A stretch of 44,555 nucleotides of DNA from a virus. The stretch lies in the IMG/VR virus record IMGVR_UViG_3300030451_002132, positions 1 to 44,555 of that record, one strand, 5' to 3'. Below, piece after piece: positions 16,880-23,936 of the stretch. The position numbers and the translations under genes were made by a program. How positions within the stretch are numbered: the first letter of the stretch is position 1; every line of letters starts with the position of its first letter. The notes under the pieces were generated by a model. It saw only the letters and a list, made by a program, of their open reading frames with translations, was not told the DNA's origin and made no database searches.

Positions 16880-17113
16880 ATGGCTAAAAAAATAGCGGAA
16901 AAAGCAAGTGATGCAGTAGTTAAGCAAGTTGAAATCAAACATCTTCGTTCAATGAAAGATGAAGCAGGTAAAGATGTTTCAGTGGTAGATTGGACTGAAA
17001 TGAAAGATGTTGATAGTGCAATTTCAGATGCAGAAGCACAATTAGCAGTTGCGGAAGCAAAAGTTACTGAACTTAAAGCAGATATTGCTGAATATAAAAA
17101 AATAAAGGGGTAA
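16880..17113 (+). CDS. Small coiled-coil protein
   Basis: 77 residues, starting 1 base after the fibre stop with a GGAGAATAAA SD inside the fibre 3' end. The C-terminal half (residues 45-75) is a clear Ala/Glu/Lys heptad coiled coil. It could be a fibre accessory protein or chaperone, since it sits between two appendage genes. Unrecognised family. Confidence 0.6.
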   Translation: MAKKIAEKASDAVVKQVEIKHLRSMKDEAGKDVSVVDWTEMKDVDSAISDAEAQLAVAEAKVTELKADIAEYKKIKG

Positions 17114-17114
17114 G

Positions 17115-18179
17115 ATGACTCTTACCTCTTCAGGGCAAATTAGCATTAATGATATTAATGGAGAGTTTGGTAGAAGTGGAACAACCGCAGATAGTTCTTT
17201 AAAAGAATTATCTGATGGTACTGTTGCAACTATCAATACTGTTAATGATGCAGATGATAGACCAGATGGTAGTGCTCCACATAATATGACTGAATTTTAT
17301 AGTTATGACCACGATGCAGCAGCGGCTACATCTTGGAGCACAAGCGGTAATACTGGATTAAATGTTGGTGGAGAAGCTGGAACTACAGATATGGCTAATA
17401 GTTTTGCTACATTAGTTTTAAGTAATGGTTCAGGTGGAATTGATATAGAAAACTTCACTACAAGTGGCGGTCCATTTGGTAGTTTAAGATTTCAATATAC
17501 TACAGATGGAAGCACACCAAGTACAAGTAATAGTGGAACATCAAGTATAACCCAGTTACAAAACTCATTATCAAGTTTTAATTCTGGTACATTAAAGCTT
17601 AGACCAGGTTGGTTACACGAACCTTCTAACAAAGATGGTACAGGTTCTTATTCATTTACTGTAAGAAATAATTCAGTAGATAGTTCAGCCCTTACTGGAA
17701 GCATAACTTTCTTGTCTGGTGGATTTTGTATACATCATAGTATTTTAGTAAATACTCCTAATGGTATGAAAAATATTAATGATTTATCAATAGATGATAT
17801 TGTTTATTCATATAATTTTAGTTCAGGAGAAATACAAGAAACTCCTATATTACAAATAGAAACTCCTACACATAGCAGGTTAATTAGAATTATGTACGAG
17901 GACAATGATAATGAATTAAATAATATTATAGTTACTAGAGACCACCCTATATTTTTAGAAGATGGCTCTATGGCTAGTTATGACCCTCAAAAAACAAAAG
18001 ATTTATATAATTTAAATGCAAATAAATTAGAAGAAGGAAATGTGATGAAAACTATTAGTGGAACTAAAACAATACATAGATTTGAGTACATTGGTAGTTC
18101 AGAATCAACATATACTATTAAAACAAGCAATGATAATTTTTACGCAGGAAATATTTTAGTACATTCAGAACTTGAATAA
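17115..18179 (+). CDS. Tail-associated protein with C-terminal Hint (intein-like) domain
   Basis: 354 residues, start ATG 17115 after AAGGGGTAAG. The N-terminal about 60 residues (S-G-Q-I-S-I-N-D-I-N-G-E-F-G) are a pattern common at the start of phage appendage proteins. A Ser/Gly-rich beta domain follows (about 70-200). From C205 the protein matches the Hedgehog/intein fold: C-I-H-H-S-I-L-V-N-T-P-N-G, the block-B T-R-D-H-P motif (T274-H277), and a terminal F-Y-A-G-N-I-L-V-H-S. Hint domains make an N-to-S acyl shift at the first Cys and then splice or cleave. Here only S-E-L-E follows the last His, and the usual His-Asn is His-Ser. I infer self-cleavage or crosslinking rather than splicing. 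Confidence 0.8.
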   Translation: MTLTSSGQISINDINGEFGRSGTTADSSLKELSDGTVATINTVNDADDRPDGSAPHNMTEFYSYDHDAAAATSWSTSGNTGLNVGGEAGTTDMANSFATLVLSNGSGGIDIENFTTSGGPFGSLRFQYTTDGSTPSTSNSGTSSITQLQNSLSSFNSGTLKLRPGWLHEPSNKDGTGSYSFTVRNNSVDSSALTGSITFLSGGFCIHHSILVNTPNGMKNINDLSIDDIVYSYNFSSGEIQETPILQIETPTHSRLIRIMYEDNDNELNNIIVTRDHPIFLEDGSMASYDPQKTKDLYNLNANKLEEGNVMKTISGTKTIHRFEYIGSSESTYTIKTSNDNFYAGNILVHSELE

Positions 18180-18190
18180 ATAAGATTTAT

Positions 18191-18208
18191 TTTATAAATT
18201 CTGATAAC
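18191..18208 (+). promoter_or_regulatory. AT-rich intergenic motif shared with 23903-23920
   Basis: The gap 18180-18233 contains TTTATAAATT followed by CTGATAA. The gap before 23937 contains TTTATAAATT, then ATTGATAA. The two match with one gap base and both lie in the few intergenic spaces of the rightward operon. They may be phage promoter elements; chance similarity in AT-rich DNA is possible. Confidence 0.3.
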
Positions 18209-18233
18209 TATTAATAGTAAATAAGGAGAAAAA

Positions 18234-18398
18234 ATGGCTAAAGAAAAAGTAGAGCAACAACAAGAAATGAATTTAGAAGATACTCTAAAGTCTATTGAAG
18301 CTCAAATAGCTGAATTACGTGGTATGCACAATTATATTTCTGGTTTGAAAGACCAGGGATTTAAAGTAATACCACCTCTTCCAAAAGAAGAAAAATAG
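18234..18398 (+). CDS. 54-residue hypothetical protein
   Basis: Start ATG 18234 has a strong SD (AAGGAGAA) 5 bases upstream. The product begins M-A-K-E-K-V-E-Q-Q-Q and is mostly a helical, Glu/Gln/Leu-rich segment followed by G-F-K-V-I-P-P-L-P. It stands alone between an intergenic gap and a terminator-like hairpin, so it closes the appendage transcription block. Function unknown; a small assembly protein is possible. Confidence 0.7.
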   Translation: MAKEKVEQQQEMNLEDTLKSIEAQIAELRGMHNYISGLKDQGFKVIPPLPKEEK

Positions 18399-18399
18399 A

Positions 18400-18430
18400 A
18401 AAGAGGGGGGAGTTAATTCTCCCCCACTTT
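18400..18430 (+). terminator. Rho-independent terminator-like hairpin
   Basis: GGGGGAG at 18406-18412 pairs with CTCCCCC at 18419-18425 around a TTAATT loop. An outer AAAG/CTTT extension is possible across a small internal loop. The GC-rich stem in otherwise AT-rich DNA is striking. The tract after it (ACTTTAACCTTT) is only moderately T-rich, so termination could be partial. It separates the tail block from the envelope/lysis block. Confidence 0.75.
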
Positions 18431-18453
18431 AACCTTTAGATTACGGAGATAAC

Positions 18454-18744
18454 ATGGAAGTAGGAAAAGACACTAAGTTTAGTCTTACAATTGAAACAGC
18501 AATTAGTATTCTAGTTTCTGTTGGTATGGTTATTGGTATGTGGTTTACTCTTCAAGCGGATATTGAAGAAGCAAAAGAACTACCAGTTCCAGAAGTGGGT
18601 CGTACAGAATATGATTTAAAAGACCAAATGATACGAAACACCATCATAGAGACGCAAAAAGATGTAACTGAAATGAAGGAAGAGCAAAAAGAAATGCGTG
18701 ATGATGTCAAAAATATCGAACGTATGATGATGCAACAAAACTAA
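18454..18744 (+). CDS. Membrane-anchored coiled-coil protein
   Basis: 96 residues, SD CGGAGAT. A single hydrophobic helix spans about residues 12-33 (I-S-I-L-V-S-V-G-M-V-I-G-M-W). The rest is a strongly charged coiled coil (about 55-92), giving a type-II-like membrane protein. In a lysis-type cluster such a layout is reminiscent of an inner-membrane spanin, but there is no lipoprotein partner with an obvious lipobox nearby. It heads the envelope gene cluster. Function is inferred only from topology. Confidence 0.6.
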   Translation: MEVGKDTKFSLTIETAISILVSVGMVIGMWFTLQADIEEAKELPVPEVGRTEYDLKDQMIRNTIIETQKDVTEMKEEQKEMRDDVKNIERMMMQQN

Positions 18745-18756
18745 TGAGGTACAGAG

Positions 18757-19167
18757 ATGAACTTATATTATGGTATTTTATCGTTACTTGGTTTGTCGTT
18801 GTGGCTTACGCCATTACACTCACAAGGTAAACTAAAAGATTTACAACAAGTACAATTACTTAGTCAAAATGAATGTGTAATTGTTCAAGTAAATGCAGAC
18901 TGGAACGCAAGAGCTTCTATTAATTTGGATAAATACGGCAAAATCAAAAATTGTAATTGGTTTAATGCTAGTATTGATAACAAAGAATATGGAGCAATTA
19001 TAGCGGCTGAATGGAAAATTCAATCAGTTCCTACTATTATTATGTTTGAATATGGTAAAGAAGTAAAGAGATTTGAAGCTGGGTTATCTTTTAACTTAGA
19101 TGAAAAATCTATAATTGAACAAATCAAAGATGAAATTGATGAAATGATGTTAAGGAGATTTCAATAA
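18757..19167 (+). CDS. Exported thioredoxin-fold protein lacking the CxxC
   Basis: 136 residues. Residues 1-22 form a signal peptide with a likely cleavage at L-H-S before Q-G. The mature part follows the thioredoxin fold: a V-I-V-Q-V-N-A-D-W strand, and the cis-Pro loop S-V-P-T-I-I-M-F (P92) followed by G-K-E-V-K-R-F-E-A-G. At the site where thioredoxins have W-C-G-P-C it reads W-N-A-R-A (49-53), so the redox cysteines are missing. C40 and C66 remain and could form a structural disulfide. It is predicted periplasmic and not a standard disulfide oxidoreductase. Its stop overlaps the next gene (TAATG), so the two are probably made together. Confidence 0.75.
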   Translation: MNLYYGILSLLGLSLWLTPLHSQGKLKDLQQVQLLSQNECVIVQVNADWNARASINLDKYGKIKNCNWFNASIDNKEYGAIIAAEWKIQSVPTIIMFEYGKEVKRFEAGLSFNLDEKSIIEQIKDEIDEMMLRRFQ

Positions 19168-20258
19168 TGTATTATTTAAGTAAATGGTATAAACAAATAT
19201 TAGGTTGTCTATTGCTAGTAGGTACTTTATCAGCACAAGACTTCTTTAAATTTAGCACTATATACGGCGCATATAGTTTCAGTAGCCCAATATCTAAAGA
19301 ATTGCAATACCAAGTAACAGGTGGGCAATTACAGGAGCTACAACAAGAATTAGATGACAATACAGTTATGACTTTCGGTATTAGAAAATTAGCACGATTT
19401 GGGTATGAAAATAAACCTGAAGTGTGGTATACTGGTAAAGAAGCGCCTATTAATGAAAGCGTTGCTATTGGTAATGTTCCTACTGGTTGGGAATATGTAA
19501 TTGAATATTCAGACCATAAAGAGTTTGAAGAAGAATTTACAAACCAACAATTTATGCTTAGATATATGGGAGATAAATTTATTGCAAAAGCTAATTACGA
19601 TTTTAGAGGATTAGAAGATGTAGAGTTCGCAGCTTTAGATATGCGATTTAAAAAAGATTTTGGTAATCTTGCTTTATCTATGGGTGTTGCTGGAAGAATG
19701 CATCCAGCTTATTTAGACTTTTTACCTATTGATTTATGGTGGGATGAACAAGGTATAGATGTTGGTGAAGGGATTCCATTTTGGGAATTTGCTTATTTCT
19801 ATGGATATACAGATTCTTTTGAACAACAATTTACTCAATATGGATATGAATTTTATGATTATCTATGGTGGGATGCTGAAGGAAATCTTGTAGCAACTAC
19901 TGATGAAGAGTTTTATACTCAAGTATATGGAGAAATTGTTAGAGAATATAACGAAGAATACGCTAAAGATTTAGGGTATCAAAACGAATTAAGTTTATCA
20001 ATCGGTGCTGACTATTACAAATATATGCCTAATAATTGGTTTCACTTTTGGGCTACCGCATATCCAATAACAAAGGGTATGTCTGATTATTCGTTTAATT
20101 ACGATGTAGCTGAAAATGGAATGGACTATGATTTAGGATTAGTGTATGGTTGGAAGCTTAGTAAAAAGTTTGGTATTTTCTTAGAAGGAAGATACCTAAG
20201 TATGTACGATGTTCAATCTTATGAATCTAAGATTGGATTTAACTGGTTGATATATTAA
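19167..20258 (+). CDS. Exported outer-membrane beta-barrel-like protein
   Basis: 363 residues. The N-terminus is a signal peptide (K-Q-I-L-G-C-L-L-L-V-G-T-L-S-A, cut before Q-D at about residue 24). The mature part is rich in Tyr, Trp and Phe in alternating strand patterns (F-K-F-S-T-I-Y-G-A-Y-S-F; L-A-L-S-M-G-V-A-G-R-M; F-G-I-F-L-E-G-R-Y-L-S-M-Y). It ends in K-I-G-F-N-W-L-I-Y, a terminal aromatic strand typical of outer-membrane barrels. It lies directly after the exported thioredoxin-fold gene. I infer an outer-membrane protein of the infected cell, perhaps for receptor masking or superinfection exclusion. It could also be a host-derived protein of other use. Confidence 0.7.
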   Translation: MYYLSKWYKQILGCLLLVGTLSAQDFFKFSTIYGAYSFSSPISKELQYQVTGGQLQELQQELDDNTVMTFGIRKLARFGYENKPEVWYTGKEAPINESVAIGNVPTGWEYVIEYSDHKEFEEEFTNQQFMLRYMGDKFIAKANYDFRGLEDVEFAALDMRFKKDFGNLALSMGVAGRMHPAYLDFLPIDLWWDEQGIDVGEGIPFWEFAYFYGYTDSFEQQFTQYGYEFYDYLWWDAEGNLVATTDEEFYTQVYGEIVREYNEEYAKDLGYQNELSLSIGADYYKYMPNNWFHFWATAYPITKGMSDYSFNYDVAENGMDYDLGLVYGWKLSKKFGIFLEGRYLSMYDVQSYESKIGFNWLIY

Positions 20259-20272
20259 TGACAGGAGATAAT

Positions 20273-20431
20273 ATGGTAGGATTTATTATAGGCTTAATCT
20301 TAGGATTTAGCTCACATTATGCACTATTTTGTGCTGATGATATAAAACAAAGATGTAAACAATGTTTTGAATTTGCAAAACTCAAAGCAAAAATTGTAAA
20401 AGCAAACAAAAAAAGAAAAGGTAAAAAATAA
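20273..20431 (+). CDS. 52-residue membrane protein
   Basis: ATG 20273 has the SD ACAGGAGATAAT. The product starts with a hydrophobic helix (G-F-I-I-G-L-I-L-G-F) and ends with a very basic tail (K-A-N-K-K-R-K-G-K-K); three cysteines lie at C20, C28 and C31. The stop overlaps the holin start as TAATG, so it is probably part of the lysis set, for example a holin regulator. Function unknown. Confidence 0.65.
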   Translation: MVGFIIGLILGFSSHYALFCADDIKQRCKQCFEFAKLKAKIVKANKKRKGKK

Positions 20432-20802
20432 TGCCTAAGTTAAATGTAGTTGCTGGTATTATTGATAAGGTTGCAGGTCATGTAGACAAGTTTACTTTAG
20501 ACAAACAGGAGAAAGCTGAGTTAATTGCAGAAATTAACAAAGCACAAATGGAAGTCAATAAAGTAGAAGCTGGTCATACAAGCATCTTCGTTGCGGGCTG
20601 GAGGCCCTTCACGGGATGGATATGTGCTACGGCATTAGGGTATCATTTTATTTTGCAACCTTTACTTACATTTATTATGTATAGTTTTGGAAATGAAGTT
20701 GCATTACCAACCTTTGATATGGGTACTCTTACAACAGTACTTCTCGGAATGCTCGGTCTTGGGGGAATGCGCAGTTTTGAGAAGGTGAAAAAAAGTGCCT
20801 AA
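20431..20802 (+). CDS. Holin, 3TM (GTA-holin-like) family
   Basis: 123 residues. The N-terminal 45 residues are a charged helix (D-K-Q-E-K-A-E-L-I-A-E-I-N-K-A-Q). The segment A-G-W-R-P-F-T-G-W-I-C (about 55-65) is the hallmark of the 3TM holin family, and hydrophobic helices follow to residue 113. Holins assemble in the inner membrane and let the endolysin reach the wall at a set time. The peptidase it would release is at 2414-2806, far upstream. The next gene starts inside its last codons (8-base overlap). Confidence 0.8.
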   Translation: MPKLNVVAGIIDKVAGHVDKFTLDKQEKAELIAEINKAQMEVNKVEAGHTSIFVAGWRPFTGWICATALGYHFILQPLLTFIMYSFGNEVALPTFDMGTLTTVLLGMLGLGGMRSFEKVKKSA

Positions 20803-22378
20803 ACAAGAATATAATATATTAGGATTTCATGGTGGAATTAATGACCATTCAGACGCAAAAGATATAAGAGATATAGAACTTCGTGCAGCTGACGGAGTTT
20901 CTGTTCATAGAATTGGTAAATTAGTTTCATTAGGAAACAAAGATAGTGCTTTAACAAATTTATCAGGAGCAAGCGCAGATATAGAACCAGGATATGGATT
21001 ATATTTTTTTTCTACTGATTATAACAATAGTGAATCAAATGTAAGCGAAGATTGGTTATCAATTTATAATAAAACTACAGACAAAGTTCGTTTTTATTAT
21101 AGAAATAAAAATGGAGGAACGTCTGATTTTACTAGTTCTGGAAATGAAGTTGATATGAGTCCTAGTCAATCAAATACTAGTAAATTAAATTTTTATTTTG
21201 CTGATGGATTTTTAAGAATATCAGATGCTTCTTTTACTAATACAAGTAAATATTTTGGTTATATTGATAACGCTTTATTTTGGAAAAATAGTAGCGGTAA
21301 TTCTCAAAATTATCACGACATACATAAATGGCAAAAAGGCGACCAAGAAATTAAACCTTTCGTTCCAGATTTATTAGGAGATGCAGACAGAATGGTTTTA
21401 TTTAATGCTCAATCTGCTTCACCTGAAGATGGAACAGGTAGAACTAATATACATCAAACTGAAAAAAAATTAATATTATCTTATTGGACAAACGAAGGTG
21501 GAGATTGGAATGGAACGTATGAATTTGCTGCTACTCCTATTATAATTGGAAATCAAGAAGGTCCTATATCTACATTTCAAGAAGATTTAGATACAATAAG
21601 TACTGCAAATTTTTATAATGATGAAGTAATTTTTCAAGTTTTTATACCTACTGGGGAAGATAGTAATAGTGGCATAACAGCAGATGCTGACCATAGATTA
21701 GGAGATGATAGAATTATAGGTGTTAATTTTTATTTTAGAAAACAAGGTGATGAAAATTGGACTTTTTTAATGAATACTGATTTAACTGAAGGAGGTAAAC
21801 ATTATTGGAAATTATATAATTCAGATACTCAAACTAGCTATGGATATTGGACTGGACATGAGATTACTCCCGCTGGAGGAGGAGCACCACAAACAGTATT
21901 TGAAGGAATTGATATAATGAATAATAGTTCTGCTGCTGATGATTATATAGCTTTTTCAGATAATGCTAATGGTAGTGGAACTGATTGGATGAATGGAAGC
22001 GATGGAGGTAGTGCTCAAGATGGTGATTCGTTTGCTAATGTTTATTTAAGAGTTAAACTAAGAAATACAAATGTTAATGGTTTTGATAATAGATATGGAT
22101 TTTTAAGAATTTGGGGTGGTGCTTTTAGTCCTTTTTATGTTGGAACAGTAAGTGGAGCACAAATTCCTTTAAAAACAAATGACGGGACTGCTTATGACAC
22201 ATATTATATTCCAATGACATTGCCTGGAATAGGAACTCAAAGAGAATTTAGAGTAGAATTATTAGATGAAAATTTTACAGTTATAGCTGATAGCGGAATT
22301 AAAACTATGGATATTAAAGATAGTGGTAGAACTCAGCCAGAAGATTATAACCAAGAAGATTATGAGGATAGATTGTAA
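20795..22378 (+). CDS. Beta-rich tail protein (possible N-terminal part of nozzle)
   Basis: 527 residues, GTG start at 20795 overlapping the holin stop. It begins with N-I-L-G-F-H-G-G-I-N-D-H-S-D-A-K-D-I, a pattern found at the start of podovirus tail tube/nozzle-like proteins. It is rich in beta strands, Asp/Asn/Gly loops and aromatic residues throughout, with no transmembrane or enzymatic motif. The stop and the next start overlap (TAATG), and the next product is also beta-rich. I infer that the two assemble together into the tail tip. This rests on pattern and position. Confidence 0.6.
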   Translation: MPKQEYNILGFHGGINDHSDAKDIRDIELRAADGVSVHRIGKLVSLGNKDSALTNLSGASADIEPGYGLYFFSTDYNNSESNVSEDWLSIYNKTTDKVRFYYRNKNGGTSDFTSSGNEVDMSPSQSNTSKLNFYFADGFLRISDASFTNTSKYFGYIDNALFWKNSSGNSQNYHDIHKWQKGDQEIKPFVPDLLGDADRMVLFNAQSASPEDGTGRTNIHQTEKKLILSYWTNEGGDWNGTYEFAATPIIIGNQEGPISTFQEDLDTISTANFYNDEVIFQVFIPTGEDSNSGITADADHRLGDDRIIGVNFYFRKQGDENWTFLMNTDLTEGGKHYWKLYNSDTQTSYGYWTGHEITPAGGGAPQTVFEGIDIMNNSSAADDYIAFSDNANGSGTDWMNGSDGGSAQDGDSFANVYLRVKLRNTNVNGFDNRYGFLRIWGGAFSPFYVGTVSGAQIPLKTNDGTAYDTYYIPMTLPGIGTQREFRVELLDENFTVIADSGIKTMDIKDSGRTQPEDYNQEDYEDRL

Positions 22379-23577
22379 TGGCTAAATATGCATTAATGAA
22401 CCCAGGTAAATATCACTTAGGTGTACCTTTTAGTTTTCCTCCTATACAAAATAGAACGTATCAAGAAGAAGATGCAATAAGAAAAATAAGTTGGAAAACT
22501 TCTGTTTTAATAAATAGAAAAATATATGTAGGAAATGTTAAAATAGAATATAAAGACGGAAAAGAAAAAACATTAAGCGATAGTATATTTAAATCTAAAC
22601 CAAATCAATTTGACACTTTTAATTTAAATAGTCGTATTGATGTAGCAGTAGGCGACGGAGAAGATATTATACGTTTAGCTGGATATGCTGATAGATTATT
22701 GCAATACAAACAAAATACTTTACATATTATAAACGTGCAAAAACAAGGAGAATTTTTAGAAGCTACTCATAAATTTAAAGGAGTTTCTCATCATAACGCA
22801 GTATGTGAATTTGATTATGGAATTGTTTGGTGTAATGCTCACGGAGTATATATGTATGACGGTGAAATGGTTAGTGAATTATTTTTAAAAGAAGGCGTAA
22901 GAACTGTATCAGAAGAAACTTGGAGCGCTTTTTACAAAGAAGGCGAAACTATGGTTGGTTATGTTCCTAATGCAAAACAATTATTATTTATTAAAGGAGT
23001 TACAGGAGCAGATAGTGGAGATGTAATGTTATATGATATTATTTCTCAATCTTTTGTTAAAGGAACAGCACGACTAGGAATTACCGATAAAACAAATTTA
23101 GTAAATATGTGGGATAATCAATTAATACATGGATTTGAAACTAGTAGTAATTCTGCAACAATAACTGTAGTTCCTTGGAAAACAAGTCCTTCTGAAGATG
23201 TAGATAATTATTTAGTTCAAACAAAAGATATAAATTTTGGAACAGAATCTAAGAAAAAAGTATCTAAAGTTAGAATTACATACAAGGGCGGAAACGGACC
23301 TAATGATAATGGAACAGATGTTACTACAAAAGTATTACCTAAATATTCTATTAACGGAGGAGATTTTGAGCATTCTTTTCAAGATGATGCAGGTGCTACT
23401 ATAACTGATATACCAGGTAGCGTAAATTGGACTGAAATAGAGCTATATACAAACTCTAATGCAAATAATGTAAGAACATTTGCAATTCAGCTTACAGACG
23501 TTTCTGGGCAAAATGTTGTATCTGGTTTTGAAATTAATGATATTACAATAATTTTTAGAGGAAAGAGTATTAAATAA
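22378..23577 (+). CDS. Beta-rich tail protein (possible second part of nozzle)
   Basis: 399 residues, translated by overlap with the preceding gene. It contains alternating strands and motifs of a propeller-like protein: A-G-Y-A-D-R-L-L-Q-Y-K, then F-K-G-V-S-H-H-N-A-V and V-W-C-N-A-H-G-V-Y-M-Y-D-G. The last pattern repeats in nozzle-type proteins that read as beta-propeller blades. The C-terminal about 130 residues look like a separate beta-sandwich. No enzymatic residues are seen. I read it as the distal part of the tail, built with the preceding gene product. Confidence 0.6.
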   Translation: MAKYALMNPGKYHLGVPFSFPPIQNRTYQEEDAIRKISWKTSVLINRKIYVGNVKIEYKDGKEKTLSDSIFKSKPNQFDTFNLNSRIDVAVGDGEDIIRLAGYADRLLQYKQNTLHIINVQKQGEFLEATHKFKGVSHHNAVCEFDYGIVWCNAHGVYMYDGEMVSELFLKEGVRTVSEETWSAFYKEGETMVGYVPNAKQLLFIKGVTGADSGDVMLYDIISQSFVKGTARLGITDKTNLVNMWDNQLIHGFETSSNSATITVVPWKTSPSEDVDNYLVQTKDINFGTESKKKVSKVRITYKGGNGPNDNGTDVTTKVLPKYSINGGDFEHSFQDDAGATITDIPGSVNWTEIELYTNSNANNVRTFAIQLTDVSGQNVVSGFEINDITIIFRGKSIK

Positions 23578-23870
23578 TGAAAGCTAGTGAACAAAAATTT
23601 GCAAGAAAAAATAAAAGTGTAGGGGGACATGTTCGTAATGCAACTAATAGAATTTCTAGAAGGTTAGAAACTATTAATCAATTTACGCAAGAAATACCAT
23701 CAAACTCAGAAGGAAATGATGGAGATGTTTTATTGTATGAAAATAAAAGTAATTACAATATTATAGAACAATTTTTAAAAGTGCAGGGTAGATGGATTAA
23801 TATAACTACAGGTAGACCATTAACTGATTCTGCTGTAGTAAAAAAATGGATTAAAGGCAAGACAGGATAA
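23577..23870 (+). CDS. Small hypothetical virion protein
   Basis: 97 residues, starting by TAATG overlap. The basic N-terminus (R-K-N-K-S-V-G-G-H-V-R-N) is followed by S-E-G-N-D-G-D-V-L-L-Y and later L-K-V-Q-G-R-W-I-N-I, a short beta pattern often found in small phage structural proteins. It is the last member of the tail-tip set; an intergenic gap of 66 bases follows. Function unknown. Confidence 0.55.
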   Translation: MKASEQKFARKNKSVGGHVRNATNRISRRLETINQFTQEIPSNSEGNDGDVLLYENKSNYNIIEQFLKVQGRWINITTGRPLTDSAVVKKWIKGKTG

Positions 23871-23902
23871 AATGATAAAACAGTTGTTTAATAAGAATAA
23901 AA

Positions 23903-23920
23903 TTTATAAATTATTGATAA
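23903..23920 (+). promoter_or_regulatory. AT-rich intergenic motif, second copy
   Basis: The 66-base gap 23871-23936 contains TTTATAAATTATTGATAA, similar to 18191-18208. The same gap holds a tiny 18-codon frame (ATG 23872 to TAG 23928). It lies just upstream of the internal-virion-protein block, where a promoter would be useful. Confidence 0.3.
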
Positions 23921-23936
23921 AATCATAGGAAAAATT

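Noticed and set aside
23872-23928. 18-residue basic peptide frame
   Set aside because: It is very short, has no clear SD and lies in a probable regulatory gap.
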